In this document: in pieces, positions 22,601-33,825 of the stretch
Layout of the letters: every line of letters begins with the position of its first letter
Position numbering within the stretch: the first letter of the stretch is position 1
Assembly (NCBI RefSeq): GCF_965638725.1
Contig: NC_134982.1
Span: 372,001 to 436,000 of the forward strand
Direction of reading: 5' to 3'
DNA from: Aptenodytes patagonicus
Lineage: Eukaryota > Chordata > Aves > Sphenisciformes > Spheniscidae
Length of the DNA: 64,000 bases
Made by a program: the position numbers and the translations under genes
The notes under the pieces: generated by a model
What the model was told of the DNA's origin: nothing
The model's input: only the letters and a program-made list of their open reading frames with translations
Databases searched by the model: none

Positions 22601-25600
22601 ACTGCTCAGGAGTTTATTGAACGTATTTTGTTTGTTAATAGGCATATTACATTGCTGATGTATTACAACACTGTGTGAGTCACAATTCCTGAATTTCTGT
22701 CAGTGGAAAGTCCAACTGATGATAATAGGAAAACCTGGCAATACACTGATTTAAAGCAGTCATTTTTCTGTAATAGAACAAAAGCTTCAATTATAATAAT
22801 GTGACATGATCCTGTTAAAATTCAATCATTGCCTTTGAGTTCAGCTACACGTGCAATTACATTGAGATAATTATACATTAATAGCTACCAAAAGTAGAAA
22901 ATGCTTGACTACCTCAGGTTAAAGCCATCTTGACAAGTTCTAAAACCTTGCTCTGTCATGGTACTCAGATGATTGCTCTTTGGTGTACCTAAGGGAAGTA
23001 GAGAATTGAGTCTTTGTCTTTTATTTGTTTCCTTGTTGCCCCATCCTCTTTCACACTTGCTGAGCTGTCTGTTCTGCCCTCCTGTCTGTCTTGTTTGACA
23101 GGTAGAACTCTGTGGTAGGAATACCTTGTCCATGCAGGCCCCTCTCAAAAACATCCTCAATTCCTTACTGACGTTTCTGGATCATGATATAAAGAGTTTA
23201 AAATTTAGATAGTCTGACAGTGACACAGAAAGAGCTCCAATATGCATGTCAAAAACTGATGGGAAATGATGATTAACAGACTGTTTGTCTGCCCATGTCT
23301 CAATTTTAGTGTCAGATTTTTTTTTTTAAAAGACTTTGCTAATAATTGTTGTTCTTTGTAGACTGATAACTAGCCACTCTACCCACCTTAGTCTTGCTGT
23401 TACAGAAAATACATACATACCCTGTATCAGGAAGTATTTTCCTGGCTATCTGAAAAAGAATGAAAGCTGAGTACATCTAAACTCAACTTCATACAAAGGT
23501 TTAGACCAAGAAATCAGACTGGGAAAAGAAAGTTTGGTCCTATTTATGTCGGTTGACTTCAATGCCAGAAGAAAGATTCACCTAGTAGAACTATGGTTTT
23601 ACCTTGGTGTACCTGTGTTACCAATATGCATCAGGTGGATATCTGCAAAATCATAAGCAGTGAAATAATAATTATCAGTAGGGTAAACAGTATTCTCATT
23701 GGGCTCTAGATTTAATGGCCCGTTTAGATGAATGGGAGAAACAGCTATCTGTTTCACAGACAGTGTTTTAAACTGAGCCAAAGTTTGCTTTTTGCCTTTT
23801 ACATAGGGGAACCAAAGCATGGGTTTTGTGAGCAAGTCAAATAAATACGTATTCTAATCTCAGCAGAAACATCAGCAAAGCAGAAACTGGAACCCATTTT
23901 TTAAAGGAGCATTTAGAGGTTAATTCTTGCTGCTAGCAGTTGCGTTATTATATTAATAAATATTCTTAAGCACACATAGAATGAATGAATTGCACTGTGT
24001 TCTGATAGCAATTTTAAAATGTTATGCTTTTCATAGGGCACCACTGTAGTTTAGGCTGAAGCACTAATGCTTTGTGATTTAAATTCTATTACACAGACTA
24101 ACAATGATAAAACACTCAAGAATGGAGTCAATAAAGCTTCTACAGGGTGTTTCTTCTTGTTCAAAAGTAATTAATCGCATGAATGGTCTATAGGTATTGA
24201 GTTTTTAGATGTATGTGTCCCTACAGATAAACTGATAATTCTACCTGTTCTTTCGCAGTTTTTACGTGCTTTAAAAAACATCTGAGCTCCAGTGGTAATG
24301 TTTTTCAAAAACACCTAAGGGATTTCAGTGTAGGTCCATATCCACAAAATATTAGGCACATAACTCTTTAAGTTGATCTTTTTTCCAAAATGTGTCTGTG
24401 ACCCTTAGAACTTTATTGCTCAGTGGAAACTGGCCTCCTCAGTCCCATTTGAAATAGAACCCCGAGTATATTTGAAAATGTCACCTGAATGTTCAGAAGT
24501 GTTCAATGGTAGCAGTGAATGAATCAGAGTACATCAGTCCTCCACGGATTCAAGAAGACAGCTTGCAGTTTTGAAGACCAGTGCACAGTTGCTGCGCATC
24601 AGCTGCAAGCTCTGGTTCCAGCTTTAGATCTTAAATAACAATCTCACCCACAAGCAGAAAGTTGGTGAGTATAGAAAACAGTCAGCCTGGTCCTGAAATG
24701 TGGGGAGATATGTCTAGGGTGCAGAAGAATTTTCTTTAGAACTGGAAAATTGAGAAACTTTTAACCAAAATGTCTGCAGGAAGACAGATCCTTGCCATAG
24801 AAGTTAGATTATTCTTCATTTCAAGTTTCCAAACGAACAAAGCCAGACTGCTAAGTTTCAGGATTTGAATCTATGACTGACTAGTCTTGGATGAATAGAT
24901 CATTGCAGCACTGTGATACATATTCCCTGTCCTTATGCATACACCTGCTTTACAAATTGCTTGCTCCCAGGTCTCCAGAGGATGCAACTTAGAAGGCAGC
25001 TGATGTATGTTGAATGCTGTGCCTTGAATATTTATCCACTTCAAGGAGATGTAAGATGGAGGACCCCGTTAGAAGACAGGCAGTGTGTTTCCCAATCCAT
25101 TCGCTATACCACGTAGCAAGAGAAATTTGTATGTAATTCTTACTGGAGGAACTTTTCAGTATAACTCCCGCAGCTTAGCCTCACATAACCTAACAGTGAA
25201 CTGCAGGGTTGCAGCTCCATTATGCCTTAATTTCTTTTTTTTTCCTCTTCAAGAAATTTCAGTGTATCTAATAGTTGTGTGGGTGTTGTAAAGATCAAGT
25301 TGCTCTACAATAAAAGCCTCAGTAAATAACTTCATTTTTGAGTTTTAAGAGCACAGTAGTAAGAAAGTAATAGGGAGAGAGAATTAATCTACACTGCTAT
25401 CCTGCCACAGAGCACCAGGGGAAGGTTAGGAACTGTTTGCCCAGATGGATGTTTGACTGAATATTTTAAATGGGTTTCCTTTAATAACATTACAAGTAGA
25501 AGCTGGGCAGCCTGTACTGCCATTTCACCACTGGAGTACAAGCAGTGGTGATTCATGTTTTGCACCTCTAAAAGAATGAATGACGTGGAATAAGCTGTGG

Positions 25601-27412
25601 TGACATTGCAAATCATAGAGCTAGTCCAAAATGACAGACCTAATCTCCTGCTCTTTCTGTTGATATCATATCGATATTGTGCTCAGGCAAGCAGCACATG
25701 AGGCTTACTGCGTGAGAGGAGAGAAACAGCATAAGATGTTCTTCAAATAAGAAAAATCGCAGTGCCAGTAATCAGGAAAAGGGCAAGCAAGACTGGTACA
25801 GGCTCCCTAGAAAGCACTGCAGGTGTGGTGAGGAAGGGAAAGGACTTTCTTCATTCTCCCTCAATCAAAGGTTGAGAAGAAAAGTAGCTGCTGTGAAAAA
25901 ATTACACAGAGGGCCTTGCAGACAAGGTCACTTTTCGCTTTCCTCCCGCAAAGCCAGAGAAAGGAGTTCCAGCTCTCTTGCCCACCCCAGCCCTCCAACT
26001 TACCTGCACAAAGATTCCCTCAGCTAGAAGCTTGTTCTCAGCAAAGACCTTTGGAAAAATAAGCCATAATTACCTGCAGCTCTGCTGATTTCACTGTGAG
26101 TCTACCATAAAATATTGTGGGTGTGAAATTACTGTGATTTACTGAGTCTTGGACAGCAGGAGAATACTGGCTTTGGGAGCGTTTCTGTTGCTGCTGGATA
26201 CTGGCTGTGTTTACGGGTGACTGAGGTTGCTTGTTTTGCAGCGGTGGCAGAACAATGTCCCTTCTTAGTGTTAATGCTTAGTGGTCTTATAGATGCCCAG
26301 TCTGTGCCAGATGTCTTGGATCTGGCCCACTACATCAGTCTTTCCAATTCATTATCTGCTCCTTTCAGGCAAAAGATAGGACCCAACCTTATGCTATGGG
26401 GCAGCCCAGCCCTCACCTTGCCCTTTTTACCCTTTTCACAAAGGACCTGCCGCCTTTTTATACAACTAAAAGCTCACTTACACATGAACCATGTTCGTGT
26501 TGCCCCAAACGCACAGTAGATATGTATTTGGTCCTGTGATAGGGGTGCACACAGGATCAGGTGATGAGAGCTGCTTGTTTGCTGTGGCTAGATTTGTGCC
26601 ATGCACATGGCAGCACAGTGTATCAGTTCGGTGATGTGACAGGTCCATATCAAGTGACATAACAGGGATGGACTTGTCATCAGGACCCAGCAAAAAGCCT
26701 TCGTGGCACACACCAAAAGGCTGGTACTGCTACTACAGAAATGTGTTTGAATGAGCTTCCTGTGTAATGTAGGAAACATCAGAAGGGAGGAATAACATCA
26801 GGATATTTCTGTCCATCCATTCATGCTTTATCTGGTAGTCAAGATCAAGATTTATTGTTCCTGAAAGCAAAACTGGACCAGGGAAGAGGACGCCAATGGG
26901 TGCAATATATACTGGAAGGATGATGTCAGGTAGGTGGGACAGCAGTGGATAAGCATCTGGCACAACTCTCAAAAGAGACTTTATGTCCCTCAGAACGATG
27001 TTGAAGGGATGGGGAGCACAGGTGGTGTTCTCCTCTATCCTCCCAGTTGGAGAAGGGAGTTCGAGAAAAAGGAGATGAATTGAACAGGTGAATGACTGGC
27101 TGCGTAGCTGGTGCCATGCTCAAGGTCTCAGCTTCACATACCACTTGCTTTGTCCCTGTGCTCACATGTCCATTGTCACACTCCCACCTCTCCTCCACCT
27201 CCTCTACCATTGCCCCTGCTCCTTCCCTTTCCCTGTCACTGTGCCTGATGTTTATTTGGGACAGCAGGGTTGGAAGAGGAAAAAAAAAGCACAAAAAAAA
27301 GTCTTTCTTCTTCCTGTAGGTAGTAAGCTTTATCTTCTTCCTTTTGCAAGAGCTGTTCTGCACTAATTTATCAGGAGGCTACTGGATTACTCTCCATTCA
27401 GTCACCTTTTAT
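19606..27412. other. Intergenic sequence between ALPK2 and MIR122
   Basis: No supported gene. The ORFs present are short, mostly overlapping on opposite strands, and lack recognisable domains. A 14-bp palindrome GTGCACATGTGCAC lies at 21603-21616. The block 22380-22880 is AT-rich with many TAAT/ATTA cores and no repeat; see findings. No transposon remnant was recognised. Confidence 0.65.
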
Positions 27413-27452
27413 TGCTGTATCAGATACTTGCACAGAGGTATCTGATACAGCA
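27413..27452. repeat. Perfect 15-bp inverted repeat, 10-nt loop
   Basis: Arm TGCTGTATCAGATAC (27413-27427) and its exact reverse complement GTATCTGATACAGCA (27438-27452) are separated by TTGCACAGAG. As RNA it folds into a 15-bp stem with a possible extra wobble pair at each end. It is not at an identified gene end, and no known family was recognised. Confidence 0.9.
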
Positions 27453-28689
27453 GGTTTTCAAAACAGATGGTCACAAAAGAAAACTGAATGCAAAGGGTGT
27501 TTAGGATATGTATAAGGTTTAGGAAACCTATTCTGGGTTCCTCTGTGAAGACCTGTTGTGTTATTATAATTTGAAGCGCTGAGAATTCTTCTAAAAATAT
27601 CTAGACTGGAGCTCAATTTTAATATACAACATTGTAGTTCTTCCATTAATTCTCAGCAGTATGCATTGCTAATGACTGTTCCACGGCAATAACTCATGGA
27701 AGAAAACAAGGTTTAGGGAATAAAATTAAGTAACTCATTGAAGAAGTTCTGTTGGGAAACACTGTGTGATAAAATTGGTTGCAAATGGAAACACAGTATA
27801 ATCTATAAATGATAAATTTCACATATCCATCTGTGCTTTCTTCCAGCAGCACTCTACACATCACAGCCATAGGAAGCTTCCTATTCGTTATGCATGCCTG
27901 GTTACTTAGCACTAGAAGTCAGAGGAAAGGTGAAGTTTGAAGCATGCTGAGGAATATTAAGGTTACCACTCTCATTGCAAATCAGAGCGCAACATTCTGT
28001 GAGCCTGAATCTTGGATTATTCAGTGGGATTTAGGCTTCTCAGTGCAGTATTGGTGCCTGGCTTTCATTAAGTCCTTTGGAAGTTCCTACAGATGATTCC
28101 TATTCTTTAAAATAGTTTTCAGAAGAACTTCTGTGAGGAAACTGTGACTCTTCCCAAAACAGTAGGCTTAGAATATAAGACAATGAACTTGTGCATGGTG
28201 CTCAAATCATACATACAGTTGTGACACAGAAGGGAAGAAAGCTGAAAGCATTTGAAACCTGAATAAATGATGTTTCAAGTTAGAGGTAATAGCTTTTCAT
28301 CAGAATTTTGGAAAGTGTTCTGTCTGAAAAATGTCATGAGCATCTCAGTCAATTAATGTTCCAAACTTATGTTTTAATTTGATGCCAAAATAAGAGCCAG
28401 AGTTTGACTACATCAGCTAATTGGCTTGAGTATTCTATAGTCATGGTCAATCCAACAGGAAAAAGAAAATCCCAAGCTGGCCTTGTTTTTCAGAGGTAAT
28501 CACAACCCCATTGATTCCAATGAAATTGACATTCCTAATGATGACATTATAATGATGATTCTTTAAGAGGACTCGTGTGCTTTACAATGGGAATCTGGAA
28601 ATGCATGTAGCAGAGTATGTATTTCCCACATATTATGGTGGGTTTGCTTATAAAAGAAAGAGCAGAGTCATCCTGACATACATGTGAAA

Positions 28690-28702
28690 AGTTTATTTAT
28701 TC
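28690..28702 (-). terminator. Candidate poly(A) signals downstream of MIR122
   Basis: On the minus strand two overlapping AATAAA hexamers (AATAAATAAA, plus-strand 28692-28701) lie about 60-70 nt beyond the MIR122 hairpin. They could end the host transcript. From established work, human pri-miR-122 is reported to terminate through Microprocessor cleavage, so these signals may be unused. Confidence 0.4.
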
Positions 28703-28762
28703 CTCAGCATGGTGGGAAAACGTATTGCTACAGTTCACATACTTTTCTGAATTGATGTCTTG

Positions 28763-28845
28763 TCTACCAGTAGCTATTTAGTGTGATAATGGCGTTTGAT
28801 AGACTGGACACAAACACCATTGTCACACTCCACAGCTCTGGTAGT
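28763..28845 (-). ncRNA. MIR122: MIR122 precursor hairpin (liver microRNA miR-122)
   Basis: On the minus strand the 5' arm reads TGGAGTGTGACAATGGTGTT plus TG (plus-strand 28811-28832), identical to the miR-122-5p I know from vertebrates. The 3' arm AACGCCATTATCACACTAAA plus TA (28775-28796) is the known star strand. The loop (28797-28810) and the outer stem CTACCAG/CTGGTAG (28764-28770 with 28838-28844) complete a classic precursor. miR-122 is the dominant hepatocyte microRNA and acts in lipid and cholesterol metabolism. Its position between ALPK2 and the inferred NEDD4L, on the strand opposite ALPK2, matches the human locus. Confidence 0.98.
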
Positions 28846-28915
28846 AGGAGATCATTAGTCCATAGAAGAAGTAATATGCACACATTGCAGACTTCAGCAT
28901 GGGTGCTTCAAAGAT

Positions 28916-31900
28916 CTGCAAAACACAGAGAAAAGACCATGTTTATGCATATTTATACGTGGTACCTCAGGATTCTCACCAAGGAAGTGGGAGACAGGAT
29001 TCAGAATTTCTTGGAGGTGAATATTTTTTCCCAGCTAGCTGTAGTCATTTAAAAGCTAAGTAACTTTAAGCTTGCCTTTACAGGCAAAGGGGATGGACAG
29101 GCACCTTGAGAAAGTAATTGGTCCTGTCCTAAGAGACAAATTTGTGAAGGGAGGGATGAATCATTCTCTGCAAGGACCTGTGTCTTTCTCTTATTGATGG
29201 AAACAGCTCAGGATAAGCACCTGACTTTTATAGAGCTATGTTAGATCTGAGGAATCACAATGCTAAAGATTATATTTGTTTTCCATATACTTGCTTTTAC
29301 CAGCATTTTAGAGCTAGCCCACTTACAAGACAGCAAGTTGGTCTGTACTCCTAGTCTCACTTCCCCTGTTTTAATCAATGCAACTTCTGTGACATGTCAA
29401 CGCCTATGCAACAGTGAATTAAGCAGTGTAACGAACATACGTGACTGCGGTGTTCAATTTCTTCCCAGAACAGTTTTTTTCGGTTTAATAGGACAGAGTG
29501 TGTTTCTGTGTTTGTTTAGCCTGCAAGTCTAATAGCATTTCTGCACATCCTCAGTGAGTATAAAAAAATCCTGTAAAAGATCCTGTTTGTCAGGAGTGGA
29601 CTAAAAGCGCACAAACAGTAACTGAGGGTCACATGATGCACAGCGATTTGTAAAGCCATGGAAATTCAGTTATGTGTCATCATCACATCTGAATACTACA
29701 GAGAAGCAGAGAAAACAGAGAAGGGAGCACAGGGAACGGAGGAGATTAGAAACCAGAGCTTGGGTGAATAGTAGTAGCCTTTGTATCTTACTCTTCCATG
29801 TATCCACTTTTTCCTCAGTCTATAAAGACTGTCAGCTAGTGTGATCATCTGTGCAAGATCATATTGGATATTAACTGGAAGAAACACTGACCTGTGCAGA
29901 TAGAATGTAGCTTTGTGAAAGTGCAAGCCAGCTAGTGAATGTTCATTAATAGGAATAACAAATTAATATTAGTAACTAATTGATAACTGCAATGAAGTCT
30001 GCTAACTTAAAGGAAAAAAAAAGAAGAGACAGACCACAGAGTGGATATTCCTTTATTCCCCTGGAATTGGTAAAAATCTTTCAAGGAGAGCAGAGTACAT
30101 TAAACATTAATGTTCCATTTTGCGTGAATTTGGATAGATTTTGTATGTGCTGAGTACCAAAATGTTTTTTGTAGCTACTGAAAACTTGAACTTTATGACT
30201 CAGAAAAGAATGCTGTATGGACTGGTTAGAAGCACGATGGGAAGGGATGGAGTTGTCTTTTTGTGCCAAGAGATGAGGACAGAACATCTTGCTATAATGC
30301 TTTTAAACTATCCATCTCATGTTTTTTTAAGCTCAGTAAATGCATTCCCATTTTTACATATTTGGGAGCATTTGCTACCCATGTGTAATAAAACTAGACT
30401 CTCCAATAGTCTTCTGGATCTGGTTGCAAAAGCCTGTTAAGCAAGTTAAAGCATTCAAAAGGCAGACTCTGAGATCCCCAGAGAACTCCTCCTATGGGCT
30501 TAGCCTTCCTGTCAATCTCATTTTTTATCTTTCCTAATTCACTGCCCTGGTGATGTGTCACTCCCACACATTAATAGCCTTAATGCGTCTGCTTTATTCT
30601 CAGTCTGCTGTCAGCACTCCCATCGTACATTCCAGCTGAGAAATGAGAGAGAAAGGCACAAATTTCTATCATCAGCTGTTTGTAAAATCTAAATGTTTGA
30701 GGCATGTATGCTGAATGTGGTACAGCTATGGAGGAAAATCACATTTCTGTACTTGTTGAGACCAAGTGCTCGCCATTTTAAATATCAGCTTTTGTAAGTA
30801 GGAGAGGCAGTCCCTAGCTTGAATCAGGGCATGCTGCAATTTGTTTTGCAGATCTTTGAATTTGTGAGAAGTGCAGCTCTGCGTGCCCCAAAATAAGAGA
30901 TTGTGTATGGGCAACTACCACTAGGTCAGCTGAAGCGCTGGAGCTTGTGGGGAGTAGAACATGGCCCTCTGAAGGAAATTGACAGAATCTGCTCTCCAGA
31001 TGAGATGCAGGTTGAGGGCTACTGCAGAATCAGCAGCCCTCATTTGAGACAGTGGAAGGAGCTGTAACAGGAAATTAAGGATAAGGGCACAAGGCTCCCA
31101 AATACAGATGTTTATATGCAGATCATCAGGTAGGGAAATTTAGCTCACTCTATTCTACAGCATTAAAAGTTGAAGTGCCAGCAGAGGGGAGACACTAACA
31201 CACACAAACTAGCTGGCTGCCTACAGGTACTGAATACACCTGAACCACCAGCACACTCTGTGCAGTGTAACAAGTTATTTCTTCTGCAATCCTTACCTTT
31301 TGATCCAACTTCGTGTCTTTTCTGGACCTTTTTCTTAAATGTAATCTAGTTCAACCAGTGTTGATCGGTCAATGCAGACTCACTGGGGCTCTGGACCAGT
31401 TTAACTACTGATTTGCGGGTACATATAATCAAACCTCAGTGAAAGCACAAACTGGCAGTACGAGCTGAGTTCTGAGTGGCCCTTGGCTGGTAAATAGCAG
31501 AGAAATGAACCTTCACTGGCTGGTTACCAGGTCAGACGTTTTTGTTTTTCAAACATGATTATTACAAGTGCTCTGTCATTCCCATCCTTATCAAGGAAGC
31601 AAGCCTATAAATGCTTGGGCAGGGCTGAAACTTTTCCAAGGGCTTTTCATCTTTCACTTTCACTGATGTTGTCTGTGGTTTGAGTCTGTACATGCTGTAG
31701 TGGGAAAGAGTTGTGCATTTGAACGAATACACAAAACTGTCAGGCAGATTTGCAGATCCACAGGTCAAGCCACTGTGCAATCACAGCTACAAAGCAGACA
31801 TCTCTAAAAGAAGGAAAGGAGCTGCAGCACACCCTGTGCATCAAAACGGCACTGAGTTTTTTTAATTAATGATGGCAGATACACAGTCACACCCAGAACA

Positions 31901-32960
31901 TATTCTGTCTAATCAGGATGCAGCTTGCAGTTACAGACCTGAGGTCCACAAGACTATTTTTAATAAATGTGTCTATGCCCTAGCTGGTGATAATGAGACA
32001 TGAATGCCAAAGGAACATAAGTACTGTACCTTGCTTTCTAATTCATCACCATATTAGTGTTTTTTCCCCTTACCTTTCCTCATAAACATTTGACTCAGCT
32101 TTCTCTCTGCAGCAGAGAAGAAAGGTCAGGCAAGATCCTACTCTAATTAAGCTCTCTGAGGAAAAGTCCGACAATCGCTGGCAGATACAGTGCAAAAAGC
32201 AGTAGAGCCCTGGCAGAAATGCCTCTAGACTTTACTGTGAAATGTATATGATAGTAGACAGCCAGGCAAATGATGCAGCTGCAAGCAGGCAGCTTTATAG
32301 TTCCACAACTACATGGAAGCTTCCAGCAATTCAACAGGAATATTTCCAAGACAAAAGGTATGAAAGAAAGAGAAATGGCCACTAGTTTTTAGTACTGCGA
32401 TGGAGCAAAAAACCCTGAAACAACGGGAAAGTTACTGGACAGTACAGGGCGAAAGCAAAGTATAAACATCAGAGAAAAAAAAAATCCACTTTTTGCCTCC
32501 CTTCTGCTAGACATTTGTATGAAGAATATTATTAGAATGTTCCAGTTGAGAAGATCATTGTGAAGAACAAGAGGGTTTTTCAAGAAGTATCTGAATATGG
32601 ATCACAGAACCTGTCCTTTTTGTATATCTGGACTTTGAAGCATTCATGTAACCCTGGTGAAGTCTAACTATGCTTACTGTCAGCTTCCCCACCACCCCTT
32701 TTTTTTTTTTAAATAAACATTTAGGGTGGCTTGCCGACTGACGCTAATAAAAGCCTAATCTCTTTAAAAGTGCAGGCAGAGATCACTATGTAAAAGACAT
32801 TAAATCCTGTTAAATTACACAGACAGGCCACAGGCATTTGCGGATACTTTGGTATGCTGGAGTGCTTAGTATTCAAAATTCACTTACACTATTTTATTTT
32901 TGTTAGTACATTTTAGCATTTCCTTTTCCTCACATGAATCAAGCACAGGAAGACACTTAC
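28916..32960 (-). other. Candidate intron of MIR122 host transcript
   Basis: About 4.0 kb between the donor at 32959-32960 (minus strand ATG|GTAAGTGT) and the acceptor ending at 28916. Unique sequence; no transposon fragment was recognised. Other GTAAGG-like minus-strand donors (for example near 31297 and 32071) mean alternative exons are possible. Confidence 0.4.
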
Positions 32961-33118
32961 CATCTGACACAACTGCCAAATGATCCTCTGTTGTGTCGTT
33001 ACGGCTTGTCAGATTCTCTGCATGACATTTTGCTGAATATCACTGTGTTCAGATCTTTGGAAGTCTTGGTTTTCTTTTATGAGTTCCTGGCAGTGGTCAG
33101 CTGTTGAAAGCCTCTGTT
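32961..33118 (-). ncRNA. MIR122: MIR122 host transcript, candidate first exon
   Basis: The 3' limit is the strong minus-strand donor CAGATG|GTAAGTGT at 32960. The 5' limit is a guess, placed 25-30 nt downstream of a TATA-like CATAAAGG at 33143-33149. A second TATA-like CATAAAAG (33074-33081) would give a shorter exon starting near 33050. The 4-kb distance to the hairpin agrees with the promoter position of roughly 5 kb known for mammalian pri-miR-122. Confidence 0.35.
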
Positions 33119-33142
33119 TCCAGTGGACACCTTTCTCTCGCC

Positions 33143-33216
33143 CTTTATGGAATCCTGAGGTTTTAAAGTAAACAATTCATTCTCTTTCCGATAAGTCATA
33201 TTAAAATATTGATCTG
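33143..33216 (-). promoter_or_regulatory. Candidate MIR122 promoter, liver-factor motif cluster
   Basis: On the minus strand, in order towards transcription: an HNF6/FOXA-like AGATCAATAT (33206-33215), a GATA-type CTTATC (33190-33195), a FOXA-type TGTTTAC (33168-33174) and TATA-like CATAAA (33144-33149). The spacing suits a core promoter. Liver-enriched HNF/FOXA factors are known activators of miR-122, but short motifs occur by chance and this assignment is inference. Confidence 0.35.
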
Positions 33217-33634
33217 AGGGAGGGAGATGGCCCTCAGTGCACAGAGCCAGAGTCACCTTTAGTCAAACAGACTAAGGAATGGAAAAAAGCTCTCTGAAAT
33301 CTCAATTTTCTCTGTCCCTTCAGAGAGAGCATATGTGGGTAGGGAAAAATGGAAAATACAGGTTGTTTTGAGCTGCCTGTTTTGCTTAACCCTGAGATGA
33401 AGAGTGTTTACTCTGTCTTCATATTAATTGCTTACTTCGTACGGCAAGACTGATTTCATCAATTCCTCGGATCACAGTGCTAATCTTACTGTTCACTGCT
33501 GCGTCTTACCAATCTTGTTTAAATTTTTTAATTTTGATTTACTGTCTTTTCTGCACAGAAACTTTCAGAACTCTCAAAGAGCCTGTAACATTTTTAATAG
33601 GTTTTACTTTCCAGCCCACCTATGAGACAGGGGA

Positions 33635-33760
33635 AGAAGTCTGACTTCAGTTGAGCCTATCTGAACACCAACGGCAAAACCAGGAATTAAACACACATTT
33701 CAGGACCTCATCCAGATAACCAACAACTAGACCATTGCATAAACCCCCAAATTAAGGGCA
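33635..33760 (-). repeat. Ancient MIR/CORE-SINE-like remnant
   Basis: The minus strand reads ATGGTCTAGTTGTTGGTTAT, then CTGGATGAGG, then GTTTAATTCCTGGTTTTGCC. This parallels the amniote MIR head: a GGTCTAGTGGTTAGAG-type box A, a GGTTCAATTCC-type box B, then CTCTGCC. It is tRNA-derived in style and heavily mutated. Confidence 0.55.
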
Positions 33761-33781
33761 TGATAAATTTCACATTTTTTG

Positions 33782-33825
33782 TGAAGGCTAGCATGGGATT
33801 TGAACCTGAGATTTCTCTAAACATA
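33782..33825 (-). repeat. Second MIR-like fragment with intact box B
   Basis: The minus strand holds GGTTCAAATCC (33793-33803), an exact match to the tRNA box B consensus, followed by CATGCTAGCC in the place of the MIR CTCTGCC segment. The 5' half is unrecognisable. It has the same orientation as the neighbouring SINE remnant. Confidence 0.35.

Larger units (their letters stand above)
28690..28915 (-). ncRNA. MIR122: MIR122 host transcript, candidate last exon
   Basis: A strong minus-strand acceptor, TCTTTTCTCTGTGTTTTGCAG, ends at plus-strand 28916. This puts the exon start at 28915, 70 nt before the hairpin base. The downstream end is either at the AATAAA pair near 28692-28701 or by Microprocessor cleavage. 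The acceptor is read from sequence; its use is inferred. Confidence 0.5.

Noticed and set aside
26926..27363. 145-residue minus-strand ORF overlapping plus-strand ORFs
   Set aside because: Low-complexity start, no domain, overlapping open frames on both strands; looks like chance openness.
28001..28080. GTGGGATTTAGGCTTCTCAG stretch resembling old L3/MIR tails
   Set aside because: Similarity is limited to a few words; too degenerate to call a repeat.
33782..33825. Possible tRNA gene (exact box B)
   Set aside because: No matching acceptor stem, anticodon arm or box A could be found; a SINE remnant explains it better.
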